A DNA stretch of 64,000 nt from Tautonia plasticadhaerens (GTDB taxonomy: Bacteria > Planctomycetota > Planctomycetia > Isosphaerales > Isosphaeraceae). The translations under genes and the position numbers were made by a program. This document shows positions 51,697 to 60,445 of this stretch, piece after piece. The stretch covers positions 1,426,001-1,490,000 of the forward strand of contig NZ_CP036426.1 of assembly GCF_007752535.1 (NCBI RefSeq), written 5' to 3'. Positions within the stretch are counted from its first letter, which is position 1; every line of letters starts with the position of its first letter. The notes under the pieces were generated by a model. That model ran no database searches and was not told the DNA's origin. It saw nothing but the letters and a program-made list of their open reading frames with translations.

Positions 51697-54549
51697 TCAG
51701 CCGGCCGGGGCGTTCAGCTCTCGGATGACCCGGGAGCATCGGGCGCAGAGCGTCGGGTGTTCCTCATCCTGGCCGACCGAGCGTCGGAGATTCCAGCAGC
51801 GCTCGCACTTGGGATAGGTCGACTTGCGGACGAGGAACCAGAGGTTCCGGTCGGGGAGGTCGGTCGCCCCCTCCGGGCGGTCCTCGGCGATGACCACGTC
51901 GGAGACGATGAACTTGCTCTCCAGGTGATCCCGCAGGTTCGCCAGCCGCTCCCTCACCTCCGGGTCGGGGCTGCCGAGGGTGACGAGGGCCTCCTGATTG
52001 CTGCCGATCTCCTTGGCGGCCCTCAGCTTCTCCAGATCCCGGAAGACGGCCTCCCGGGCCGACCGGAGGAACTCCCAGTCGATGCCGCCGGGGTCGGGCG
52101 CGTCGAAGGCGGAGTCGGGCTTGGGCCAGGGGGCGAGGTGGACGCTCGGGGCCTTCTCGGGAGAATCGGGGACGAGGTCCCAGATCTCCTCGCTCGTGTG
52201 CGGCGTGATCGGGGCGAGCATCCGGGCCAGCGCCGAATGCAGTCGGGCCATGACGAACTGGGCGGCCCGGCGGTCGGGCCCGGTGGGATCCTCGGCGTAG
52301 AGGCGGTCCTTGAGCACGTCGAGGTAGAAGCTGGAGAGGTCGACGGAGCAGAACTGGTAGATCTTCTGGAAGGCCCGGTAGAAGTCGAAGGCGTCGAAGG
52401 CGGCGGTCGCCTCCCGGATCACGGCATTGAGCCGATGTAGCGCCCAGCGGTCGATCGGGTGGAGCGTGGCCGGGTCGACCGAATCGGGGTCGAACCGGGC
52501 GTAGTCTTCCAGGTTGCCGAGCAGGTAGCGGAAGGTGTTGCGGATCTTGCGGTAGGCCTCGGAGGCCTCCTTGATGGCCCGCTCGGTTAGCGAGACGTCG
52601 TTGGAGTAGTCGAGGCTCGCGACCATCAGCCGGAGCACGTCGGCGCCGTGTTTCTCCGTGGATTCGACCGCGCCGACCGAGTTGCCCAGCGACTTGGACT
52701 GCTTCTGCCCCTTGTCGTCAACCACGAAGCCGTGGGTCAGGACCGTCTCGAACGGGGCCCGGCCGGTGGTGCCGACGGCGGTGAGGATCGACGACTGGAA
52801 CCAGCCCCGGTGCTGGTCGGAGCCTTCGAGGTACATGAAGGCGGGGTAGGGGCCGGAGTCGTAGCCCGGCTCCCGGACCACGGAGCGGTGGCTGGAGCCG
52901 GACTCGAACCAGACGTCGAGGATGTCGGTCCCCTTGCGGAGGAATTCGACGGGATGGGCCGAGGTGTCCAGGTCGGGCGGCACCAGCTCCCCGACCGGCC
53001 GGTTGAACCAGGCGTCGGCCCCTTCCTTCGCGAAGAGATCGCGGTAGAAGCGGACGGATTCCCCGGTCAGGTGGAAGGACTCGTCCCGGTCGTCGTAGAG
53101 GACGGGGATCGGCACGCCCCAGGCGCGCTGCCGGCTGATGCACCAGTCGGGGCGCTGGCCGACCATCGCCTCGATCCGGGCCTGCCCCCAGGAGGGGAGC
53201 CATCGGACCTGCGACCGGATCGCCTCCAGCGTCTTGCCGCGGAGGTCGTCTCGGTCGACGCCGATGAACCACTGGGCCGTGGCCCGGAAGATGACCGGCT
53301 TCTTGCTCCGCCAGCCGTGCGGGTAGCTGTGACGGAACTTGAAGTGGTGGTACAGGCTGCCGTCGGCCTTTAATCGCTCGACGATCTTCGGATTGGCGGC
53401 GAAGACCTGGAGCCCGACGAGGTCGGCGGGGACGTCGTCGGTGTCCATGAAGCGGCCGGAGGCGTCGACCGGGCTGATGACCGGCAACGTGTACGTCAAT
53501 CCGGTCCGGTAGTCCTCCGCACCGTGGCCGGGGGCCGTGTGGACCAATCCGGTGCCGTCCTCGACGGTCACGTAGTCGGCCAGGACGACCGTTCCCTCGC
53601 GGTCGATGAAGACGTGTTCGTAGGTCGCCCCTTCGAGCGCCCGGCCCGAGCACGTGCCGACGACCTCGAACGTACCGACCTGCTTCAGCCCCATGACCCG
53701 GTCGACGAGCGGGGAGGCCAGGATCGTCTTCACCTCGGCGCCTGACTCCGGGTCGACGTAACGGACGCCGGCGTACTCCAGGGCGGGGTGGGCGGCGATG
53801 GCGACGTTGGCGGGGAGGGTCCAGGGGGTGGTGGTCCAGATCATGGCGTGCCAGGGGCCGTCCCCCCACTCGGGGGGCACGCCGGATCGGATCGGGAAGT
53901 TCACGTAGATCGAGGGGGAGGTGTGCTCGGCGTATTCGAGCTCGGCCTCGGCCAGGGCGGTGCGGTCGTGGATGTCCCAGTGGATCGGCTTGAGTTGCCG
54001 GAAGACGAAGCCGCGGTCGACCAGCTCGGCCAGCACGTCCATGATGCCGGCTTCGTAGCGGGGGTCGAGCGTGAGGTACGGGTCCTCCCAGTCGCCCGAG
54101 ACGCCGAGCCGCTTGAACTGTTCGCGCTGGACGCCGACCCACTTGAGGGCCTCGACCCGGCAGAGCCCCCGGATCTCCGAGAAGCTCATCGACGCCGCCT
54201 TCGGGCCGAGGTCCTTCGCGACCTTGTGCTCGATCGGCAGGCCGTGGCAGTCCCACCCGGGGACGTACGGGCTGTCGAACCCCCGCATCGTGTGGTAGCG
54301 GACGACGAGGTCCTTGAGCACCTTGTTCAGCAGGTGACCCATGTGGATGTCGCCGTTGGCGTAGGGGGGGCCGTCGTGCAGGACGCGGCGGGTCCGCCCC
54401 TTGCGGGCCTCCCGTATCCGGGCATAAAGGCCCATCTCCTCCCATCTCGCCTGGATCTGCGGTTCACGCTGGGTGAGGTTCGCCTTCATGGCGAAGGCGG
54501 TCCTGGGGAGATTCAGCGTGTCTTTGTATTTCTTGGCTTCGGTAGACAT
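51697..54549 (-). CDS. ileS: Isoleucyl-tRNA synthetase
   Basis: 950 residues, class I synthetase. GPPYANGDIHMGHLLNKVLK is the HIGH-type motif (HMGH), VPGWDCHGLPIEHKV follows, the CP1 editing domain contains WTTTPWTLPANVAIAAHP, and GQKQSKSLGNSV is the KMSKS-type motif (KQSKS). The C-terminal zinc site KCERCWNLRRSVGQDEEH and CARCSR is present, as in bacterial-type IleS. It charges tRNA-Ile, and no tRNA-Ile is visible in the partial tRNA array. It is followed by the OYE gene at 25 bases. Confidence 0.95.
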   Translation of the reverse strand: MSTEAKKYKDTLNLPRTAFAMKANLTQREPQIQARWEEMGLYARIREARKGRTRRVLHDGPPYANGDIHMGHLLNKVLKDLVVRYHTMRGFDSPYVPGWDCHGLPIEHKVAKDLGPKAASMSFSEIRGLCRVEALKWVGVQREQFKRLGVSGDWEDPYLTLDPRYEAGIMDVLAELVDRGFVFRQLKPIHWDIHDRTALAEAELEYAEHTSPSIYVNFPIRSGVPPEWGDGPWHAMIWTTTPWTLPANVAIAAHPALEYAGVRYVDPESGAEVKTILASPLVDRVMGLKQVGTFEVVGTCSGRALEGATYEHVFIDREGTVVLADYVTVEDGTGLVHTAPGHGAEDYRTGLTYTLPVISPVDASGRFMDTDDVPADLVGLQVFAANPKIVERLKADGSLYHHFKFRHSYPHGWRSKKPVIFRATAQWFIGVDRDDLRGKTLEAIRSQVRWLPSWGQARIEAMVGQRPDWCISRQRAWGVPIPVLYDDRDESFHLTGESVRFYRDLFAKEGADAWFNRPVGELVPPDLDTSAHPVEFLRKGTDILDVWFESGSSHRSVVREPGYDSGPYPAFMYLEGSDQHRGWFQSSILTAVGTTGRAPFETVLTHGFVVDDKGQKQSKSLGNSVGAVESTEKHGADVLRLMVASLDYSNDVSLTERAIKEASEAYRKIRNTFRYLLGNLEDYARFDPDSVDPATLHPIDRWALHRLNAVIREATAAFDAFDFYRAFQKIYQFCSVDLSSFYLDVLKDRLYAEDPTGPDRRAAQFVMARLHSALARMLAPITPHTSEEIWDLVPDSPEKAPSVHLAPWPKPDSAFDAPDPGGIDWEFLRSAREAVFRDLEKLRAAKEIGSNQEALVTLGSPDPEVRERLANLRDHLESKFIVSDVVIAEDRPEGATDLPDRNLWFLVRKSTYPKCERCWNLRRSVGQDEEHPTLCARCSRVIRELNAPAG

Positions 54550-54612
54550 GGTGCTTTGCGGGTGGGATGCGAGCGGGGTCGGGGTCGGGGGCGGGCCGGC
54601 CGGGGCGACCGA

Positions 54613-55458
54613 TCAGGGGGAGGGCAGCCGCTCGATCACCCTGGTGACGAGCCGACGCAGCTTCCCCTCGGCCTCGTTGGCGACGGCGATGATCTCCTCG
54701 ATCACGACCGGTTCCAGGGCGTCGGGCAGGCAGAGGTCGGTGACGATCGAGAAGCCGAGGACCTTCATCCCCGAGTGGACGGCCACGACCACTTCGGACG
54801 TGGTGGACATCCCGACCACGTCGGCGCCGATCCCCCGGAGATACCGATACTCGGCCCGGGTCTCCAGGTTCGGGCCGACGATGCCGACGTAGACCCCACG
54901 ATGGGCGGGGATCCCCTCGTCCAGGGCGATCGACAGGGCGAGATCCTGGAGGCCCCGGTCGTAGGGCTCGATCATGTCGGGGAATCGGGGGCCGAGGCGG
55001 TCGTCATTGGGGCCGATCAGCGGGCTGAGGCCCGAGAGGCCGGGGAGGTTGAGGTGGTCGTCGATGACCACTAGGTTGCCCTTCCGATGGAGCGGGTTCA
55101 ACCCCCCGGCGGCGTTGGAGACGATCAGCGTGTCGCACCCCAGTTCCTTGATCACCCGGATGGGGAAGGTGATCTCGGCCGGGGTGAAACCCTCATACAG
55201 GTGGAATCGGCCCTCCATCGCCACGACGGGCAGGCCCGCCAACGTGCCGCAAACGAGCCGGCCGGCGTGGCCCTGGACGCCCGTCGGGCGCGGGAAGTGG
55301 GGGATCTCCTCGTACGAGATGGACGCCTCGGCGGCGATCTCCGAGGCGAGCTTGCCCAGGCCGGTGCCCAGGACGATGCCGACCCGGCCGGTGCCCGACC
55401 ATCGGGCGCGGACGGCCGACACGGCGTCCCGGACGTCGTCCCAGCGGTGGTGCTGCAT
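54613..55458 (-). CDS. punA: Purine nucleoside phosphorylase
   Basis: 281 residues, hexamer/trimer class I PNP of the mammalian-like (PunA) type: VGIVLGTGLGKLASEI phosphate loop, HFPRPTGVQGHAGRLVCGTL, AMEGRFHLYEGF, LIVSNAAGGLNP, YVGIVGPNLETRAEYRYLR and DVVGMSTTSEVVVAVHSGMK (ribose and base site). It cleaves inosine and guanosine for salvage. The gene runs in the same direction as ileS, 63 bases upstream of the ileS start. Confidence 0.9.
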   Translation of the reverse strand: MQHHRWDDVRDAVSAVRARWSGTGRVGIVLGTGLGKLASEIAAEASISYEEIPHFPRPTGVQGHAGRLVCGTLAGLPVVAMEGRFHLYEGFTPAEITFPIRVIKELGCDTLIVSNAAGGLNPLHRKGNLVVIDDHLNLPGLSGLSPLIGPNDDRLGPRFPDMIEPYDRGLQDLALSIALDEGIPAHRGVYVGIVGPNLETRAEYRYLRGIGADVVGMSTTSEVVVAVHSGMKVLGFSIVTDLCLPDALEPVVIEEIIAVANEAEGKLRRLVTRVIERLPSP

Positions 55459-55661
55459 CGGAGGGGGTTCCGCGCTTCGAGGGTTCGGATTCGGGCCAGC
55501 CCGGCGGGAGGGCGGGGCGGGTCCGGGCCGAGTACGATGGCCCGGCGGACCTCCCCGACTCGCCCCCCGCCCCTCCCGGGAGGACGGCCCGGGAAGGGGG
55601 GCGGGGACTCGGCTGGGCCCGGTACGCTTCGTAATCGCGGGCGGGACTTCGGGCGATCCGG

Positions 55662-56090
55662 TCAGGCGCGCCGAAGGATCCGGGCGAACCTCGGGTCCTG
55701 GCGGAGGGCCTTCAGGTCCGGGTCTCGGACCATGTGGCGGAAGTGCCGGTATCCCAGGTCGACCGCCCGTTGGAGGGCCTGGAAGGCCGGGTCGACCATG
55801 CCCAGCACCGCGTAGCTGCAGGCCAGGTTGTACCAGGGGATCGGCCGGTCGGGCTGGAGCCGGGTCAGCCGGCGGTCCAGTTGCAGGGCCCGGGTCGACT
55901 CACCTCGACGGGCGAGGTTGTTGGCCTGGACGCGGAGCACGTCGGCATAATACGGATCACGCTCGAGGATGCGGCCGAGGAACTCGACCTCGAAGTCGCG
56001 CTGCGATTGCTCTCGCAGGCATCGGGTCGGGGTCTCGGGGGCCGTCCGATCGCGGTCGGAGTTGCCGGGCAGGGGATTCGAGGCGGCCAT
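55662..56090 (-). CDS. Small TPR-like protein, 142 aa
   Basis: 142 residues; ATG at 56090. Two TPR-like units: YYADVLRVQANNLARRGEST and ALQLDRRLTRLQPDRPIPWY, then NLACSYAVLGMVDPAFQALQ and RAVDLGYRHFRHMVRDPDLK. No signal peptide. The pattern of Asn-Leu-Ala-x-Ser-Tyr-Ala supports the fold. It could be an adaptor protein; partners unknown. Confidence 0.72.
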   Translation of the reverse strand: MAASNPLPGNSDRDRTAPETPTRCLREQSQRDFEVEFLGRILERDPYYADVLRVQANNLARRGESTRALQLDRRLTRLQPDRPIPWYNLACSYAVLGMVDPAFQALQRAVDLGYRHFRHMVRDPDLKALRQDPRFARILRRA

Positions 56091-56295
56091 GGCACAACGC
56101 TCCTGAACCGACCGGGTCGGGGGTCGGACGCACGGGACGACCGATCCGGCCTGTCAAGCCTACTACACTACGGCGCCGAGGCGCGTCGTGCCAAGCCCCC
56201 GCCCGTGTCGCGACCGCCCCGATCGGCCGACCCGGGGGCGGAGGGCCCGGCCCCGGGGGCGGCGTTCGGCATCGAGGGGCGATGGGGCACGCCGG

Positions 56296-56658
56296 TCAGA
56301 TCTCTTCCTCGTCTTCCTCGATCTCCTCAAGTTCATCATCCTCATCGTCGTCGAAGTCGTCGTCCTCGTCGATGTCGATGTCTCCGAGGTCGTCGAGGTC
56401 GTCCTCGTCGTCCTCGTCGTCGAGGTCGTCGTCGTCGTCGAGGTCGTCGTCGTCGTCGAGGTCGTCGTCGTCGTCGTCGAGGTCGTCGTCGTCATCGAGG
56501 TCGTCGTCGTCGTCGAACGCCTCCTCGTCGTCACCGGCCTCCTCTTCATCCTCCTCGGGATGTCGGGCGAGGGGCTCGGCCGCGACCGGGCCGCCGAGCG
56601 TCAGGGCGGCGGTCGTGTCGTCCTCGAGGGTGGACAACGGGGTCTGGAGGTCCCACAT
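56296..56658 (-). CDS. Highly acidic poly-Asp/Glu protein, 120 aa
   Basis: ATG at 56658 with AGAGGA upstream. Residues about 38-110 are almost pure Asp, with Leu every six residues (DDDDDLDDDD-type), ending in a Glu-rich tail (ELEEIEEDEEEI). The short N-terminus (MWDLQTPLSTLEDDTTAALT) is not repetitive. The DNA is a GAC/GTC trinucleotide tract. This could be an acidic chaperone- or metal-binding tail protein, or a tract maintained by slippage. An ATG at 56772 would lengthen it. Confidence 0.55.
   Translation of the reverse strand: MWDLQTPLSTLEDDTTAALTLGGPVAAEPLARHPEEDEEEAGDDEEAFDDDDDLDDDDDLDDDDDDLDDDDDLDDDDDLDDEDDEDDLDDLGDIDIDEDDDFDDDEDDELEEIEEDEEEI
56341..56522 (-). repeat. Trinucleotide repeat tract
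   Basis: Nearly pure GTC/GTCG-type triplets on the plus strand (GAC on the coding strand) with periodic interruptions. It encodes the poly-Asp domain. The tract is prone to slippage and would vary in length between strains. Confidence 0.8.
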
Positions 56659-56839
56659 CGGGTCGGTCCTCTTGCCGGGACGGCTCGGGCCGTTCAATTC
56701 GGCCCGAAAAGTCGAGCGGGGAAATCGAGTCCGGGATGACCGCGCCGGGCCATTCGGGCCGGGCGGAGTCATACTGGTAGTCTCGTGCCAGGGGATTGTC
56801 AAGCAAGGACGCGCGTACGATCGGGGCATCGGGGTTAGA

Positions 56840-57862
56840 TCATCCCGACGCGTCCGACTGGGCTAGCCGGATGACCTGGCCCGAGCCGGCCGATCGGGCG
56901 ATGGCCTCCTGCAGGCGGACCGTCTCCATCGCCTGTTCGGCCGAACAGCAGGGCGGGCGGCCGGATCGGATGGCGTCGATGAAATCGGCGTCGATGCTGG
57001 TCGGGCTCCCGGTCGGTGGAATCTCCTCGAAGCGGGCCTCGGCGCCCGAACCGGACAGCTGGAGCGACGAGTCGCTCGCCCTCAGGGTGCCCGACTCGCC
57101 GAAATAGGTGATCTCGAAGAGGGGGCCGGGTGCCACGCCGGAAATCGCCAGCGTCGCCGGGATACCGCCGGACAGCCGGAGGCAAACCGCGTCGACCACG
57201 TCGAGCCCCGGCGCCTCCCGTTCCTGGAAGGCGACGACCTCGGCGACCGGACGCCCGGTGGTCCAGATCAGGGCGTCGAGCAGGTGGTCCCCCGCGTCGG
57301 CGAGGATCCCGCCGCCGGAGATCCTCGGATCCAGCCGCCAGGCGTTCTCTGGGCCGCCGTGACCGGCCAGCCACGAATCGGCCATGATCGCCGACACCAG
57401 CCTCAGGCGGCCGATCGCCCCGTCGGCCAGCCGACGCCTCGCCTCGACGAGGCTGGGCGCCAGCCGGAACTGGTGGCCGACCCCCACGACCCGATCCCTC
57501 CCCCGGGCCAGGGAGACGATATCATCGGCCTCCTGGGCGTTGGTCGACAGCGGCTTCTCGATGAAGAGGTGGCAACCGGCCTGGAGCCCATCCATCGCCG
57601 GCCGGTAGTGCGACCGGGGCGGGGTGAAGATCGCCAGGACGTCGGGCGCCGCCTCGGCCAGGAGGTGCTGATGGTCGGCGAAGATCGCCACGCAGGCGGG
57701 GTCTCCGCCGGGCCCGGCAAGCTCCCGGGCCAGGGCCCGGGCGGCCTCCGGATCCGGGTCGGCGCAGGCAACGATCGAGACCCCGTCGAGTCCCCGGAGC
57801 CTCCCGGAATGGATCCGGGCCGCGTGCCCGCAGCCGACGATACCGATCTTCAACGCGGTCAT
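56840..57862 (-). CDS. Gfo/Idh/MocA-family oxidoreductase (cytoplasmic form)
   Basis: 340 residues without signal. LKIGIVGCGHAARIHSGRLR is the NAD-binding loop; HLFIEKPLSTNAQEADDIVS contains the EKP motif; VGVGHQFRLAPSLVEAR and the catalytic-region GGGILADAGDHLLDALIW follow, with the conserved D and H. It is probably an NAD(P)-dependent sugar dehydrogenase. Unlike the 17-kb homologue it lacks a Tat signal, so it acts in the cytoplasm. The gene is monocistronic. Confidence 0.88.
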   Translation of the reverse strand: MTALKIGIVGCGHAARIHSGRLRGLDGVSIVACADPDPEAARALARELAGPGGDPACVAIFADHQHLLAEAAPDVLAIFTPPRSHYRPAMDGLQAGCHLFIEKPLSTNAQEADDIVSLARGRDRVVGVGHQFRLAPSLVEARRRLADGAIGRLRLVSAIMADSWLAGHGGPENAWRLDPRISGGGILADAGDHLLDALIWTTGRPVAEVVAFQEREAPGLDVVDAVCLRLSGGIPATLAISGVAPGPLFEITYFGESGTLRASDSSLQLSGSGAEARFEEIPPTGSPTSIDADFIDAIRSGRPPCCSAEQAMETVRLQEAIARSAGSGQVIRLAQSDASG

Positions 57863-58134
57863 GGTCCTGCACCCGGTTCAGGCCGCCGGTCGGGCGACTC
57901 GGGCATTCGGATCGTCGAGACCCCGGGCCCGGCGGCTGGCAACATCCCAGCAAGCCTACGATGCCTCGTCAAGAGCATCGCCCCCGGGGTTGCGATTCCT
58001 CCCGATCATCCCCGATGATCCGCCTTGCCGACCCGACCCGGGCGACCCCCCAAGCCGCCCCGGACCGGACCTCCCCGACGACAGTCGGCTTGACTCGGAC
58101 GTGGGCACGCCCGTATCCTAAACCCTGACGCGAT

Positions 58135-58208
58135 GGTGGCTGTTGCCTAGCGGTTAAGGCGCCAGATTGTGGATCTGGAGATCGCGGGTTCGAATCCCGT
58201 CAGCCACC
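58135..58208 (+). tRNA. tRNA-His (GTG), stand-alone
   Basis: Full cloverleaf. Acceptor GTGGCTG (58136-58142) pairs with CAGCCAC (58201-58207). G at 58135 and C at 58208 form the G-1:C73 pair specific to tRNA-His. Anticodon loop TTGTGGA on a CCAGA/TCTGG stem, U33 normal. T-loop TTCGAAT. CCA is not encoded. This conventional gene contrasts with the second His gene in the array at 62.6 kb. Confidence 0.93.
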
Positions 58209-58522
58209 CTCCCCTCCACTTCCGGACTCCTCGACGGTCACCGCCTCGCCGCACACGGCGAGCTTGAACTCGATCCCGGTGATCCTCCGATTTCCCAGGC
58301 CTCGGCCGTTTCGTCGTCGAAGCTCGGGCGGGGCACCGGCCCGATTTTTTCTCGGGAGGGAACCGATCCCGGATCCGGGTTGACCCAAACGAACCTGGCC
58401 TCTCCCCGGGGGCCTGATCTTCCCGCCTCCGCTCCGCCCGAACCGTCGCCCGACCCCATTCCTCACCCGGGGTGAGTCACCCGGGGATCGGGGATACGGG
58501 CGTGATCGCCTTCGCGGGAGTT
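58209..58522. other. Intergenic region with palindrome
   Basis: 314 bases between the tRNA-His and the sulfatase gene. An almost perfect palindrome CTCACCC-G-GGGTGAG (58462-58476) lies 47 bases beyond the sulfatase stop and may terminate that gene. A T6 run at 58345 is flanked by CCCGA/TCGGG. No coding frame is convincing. Confidence 0.45.
58462..58476 (-). terminator. Palindromic hairpin after sulfatase gene
   Basis: 7-bp stem with a single central base (58462-58468 with 58470-58476), followed on one side by a second CACCCGGGG-type copy (about 58478). The position downstream of the sulfatase fits a terminator. Confidence 0.35.
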
Positions 58523-60145
58523 TCACCGGACCGGGGAGGGGAGATCTGACCAGGGGACGACCGCCGATCGGGACGCCCAGTCGTCGTACAGGGAGGACAG
58601 TTCGGCCACCACGTCGGGGTGACGATCGGCCAGATCGTCCGACTCGGTGCGGTCGGCAGCGAGGTCATACAGTTCCCAGGGGCCGGGATGTCGGCTGACG
58701 AGCTTCCAGTCACCCCGTCGGACGGCCCGGTTCCCCTCGTGCTCCCAGAAAATTGCGTCGTGGGGCTCCCGGTCTCCACTTTGGAGGGCGGGGGCAAGCG
58801 ACTTGCCCGCCATCGGGGTGATGGACTGACCGGCGAACGAGGCGGGATACCGGGCCCCGCCCAGGTCGACGCACGTCGCCATCAGGTCGATCAGGTGGCC
58901 GGGGGTGGGGAGGAGCGAACCTCCCAGGCCCTCGGGGATTCCCGAGGGCCAGTGGGCGATGAGCGGGGTGGAGATGCCCCCTTCGTGGACCCAATGCTTG
59001 GAGCGCCGGAACGGAGTGTTCGAGGCGTTCGCCCATGGGAGCCCATAACTCTGGTACGTGTCGGCCGGTCCCGGAGTCAGGTCGCGGCGATTGCCTTGCA
59101 GGACGGGGCGCCCGTCCCGGGTCGTCTCGGGGATGTACAGGGCGTGCGAACTGGGCCCGAGTTCTTCGGCACACCCGCCGTTGTCCGCCAGGAAGAGGAT
59201 CAGGGTCTCCTCCAGGCGGCCGTCCTCCCGGAGCGCCTCGACGATCCGGCCGACGTTGCGGTCCATCAGCTCGACCTGGGCGGCGTAGACCTCCATCCGG
59301 CGGGAGAACCAGGGCCGGTCCACCTCGGGGACCTCGTCCCAGGCCGGTGCCTCCTCGTCCCTGGGCGTGAGCGGCCAGTGACCCTCGACGACCCCCAGGT
59401 CGATCATCCGGCGGTGCCGTTCCGATCGGAGGACGTCCCAGCCCTCGTCGTACCGGCCGGAGTACGAGGCGATCGCCTCCGCGGGGGCGTGGAGCGGCCA
59501 GTGGGGGGCCGTGAGGGCGACGTAGGCGAACAGGGGACGATCGTCGGGCGCCTCTCGGATGAATTGGGAGGCGTAGGAGCCGATGGCGTCGGTGTAATAG
59601 TAATCGTCCCCCTCGGGCGCGATCGGCTCGCCGTCGAGCTGGAGTGAGACGGGGTCGTAGAAGCTGCCCGCGCCATGGATCGTGCCGTAGTGGCGATCGA
59701 ATCCCCGGGCGATCGGCCCGTTCTCCTCGGCCCGATCCGGCCGACAGACGTGCCACTTGCCGGCCATCAAGGTCGCATAGCCGGAGGGCTTGAGGACCTC
59801 GGCGATGGTGACGCTGGATCGGTTCAGGTCCCCCCGGTAGCCGGGGATCCCCCGGTCCTCCATCATGTGGCCCACGCCGGCCTGGTGCGGGTACAGGCCG
59901 GTCAGCAGCGAGGCCCGGGTCGGGCAGCACCGGGAAGTGTTGTAGAACTGGGTGAATCGGAGCCCTGCCCGGGCGAGGGCGTCGAGGTTCGGCGTCCGGA
60001 TCTCTCCCCCGAAGCAGCCGATGTCGGAGAAGCCCATGTCATCGGCCATGATGATGACGAGGTTCGGCCGCCTGGCCTGTTCCGCCGTCGCGGGGCCGAC
60101 GAGGACCCCGGCGCAGATCGTGACGAGCCATCGAGATCGGTTCAT
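58523..60145 (-). CDS. Exported sulfatase (arylsulfatase family)
   Basis: 540 residues from the ATG at 60145 (the alternative upstream GTG/ATG adds four residues). Signal peptide LVTICAGVLVGPATAEQ. The catalytic core: NLVIIMADDMGFSDIGCFGG (metal Asp), TSRCCPTRASLLTGLYPHQA with C-C-P-T-R, the CxPxR formylglycine site, then LMAGKWHVC and LFLADNGGCAEELG. It is a type I sulfatase needing Cys-to-formylglycine maturation. Sulfated polysaccharide is the likely substrate, as in other planctomycetes. No maturase is nearby. Confidence 0.9.
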   Translation of the reverse strand: MNRSRWLVTICAGVLVGPATAEQARRPNLVIIMADDMGFSDIGCFGGEIRTPNLDALARAGLRFTQFYNTSRCCPTRASLLTGLYPHQAGVGHMMEDRGIPGYRGDLNRSSVTIAEVLKPSGYATLMAGKWHVCRPDRAEENGPIARGFDRHYGTIHGAGSFYDPVSLQLDGEPIAPEGDDYYYTDAIGSYASQFIREAPDDRPLFAYVALTAPHWPLHAPAEAIASYSGRYDEGWDVLRSERHRRMIDLGVVEGHWPLTPRDEEAPAWDEVPEVDRPWFSRRMEVYAAQVELMDRNVGRIVEALREDGRLEETLILFLADNGGCAEELGPSSHALYIPETTRDGRPVLQGNRRDLTPGPADTYQSYGLPWANASNTPFRRSKHWVHEGGISTPLIAHWPSGIPEGLGGSLLPTPGHLIDLMATCVDLGGARYPASFAGQSITPMAGKSLAPALQSGDREPHDAIFWEHEGNRAVRRGDWKLVSRHPGPWELYDLAADRTESDDLADRHPDVVAELSSLYDDWASRSAVVPWSDLPSPVR

Positions 60146-60338
60146 TGGTGCGTCCACCCTCGGGTCGAGGCCGCATGGTCCGTCGGACTCGCCAACCTAC
60201 CAGCCGTTTCCGGTCGAAGGAACGGCCCGCCCGGGGTCTGAATCCCGAGAGATCGGGGACGGATTGCCGGACCCCGGTCGCAGTCGGTCACCGGGCGGCC
60301 CGATCATCCGGGCCGATCCGTCCCGATCGGGCCTCCGC

Positions 60339-60382
60339 AACGACGTTCGCCTCCATTCGAAACGACGTTCGCCTCCATTCGA
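60339..60382 (+). repeat. Tandem 22-bp duplication
   Basis: The 22-base unit starting AACGACGTTCGCCTCCATTC is present twice in exact tandem (60339-60360, 60361-60382), upstream of the sulfatase gene. It could be a duplicated operator or a recent slippage event. Confidence 0.7.
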
Positions 60383-60445
60383 GCGGGACGCGAGGGCGCA
60401 CGCGAACCGCCCCGGCCCCCCGTCGGGGCTCGGGGCGATTGCGGC

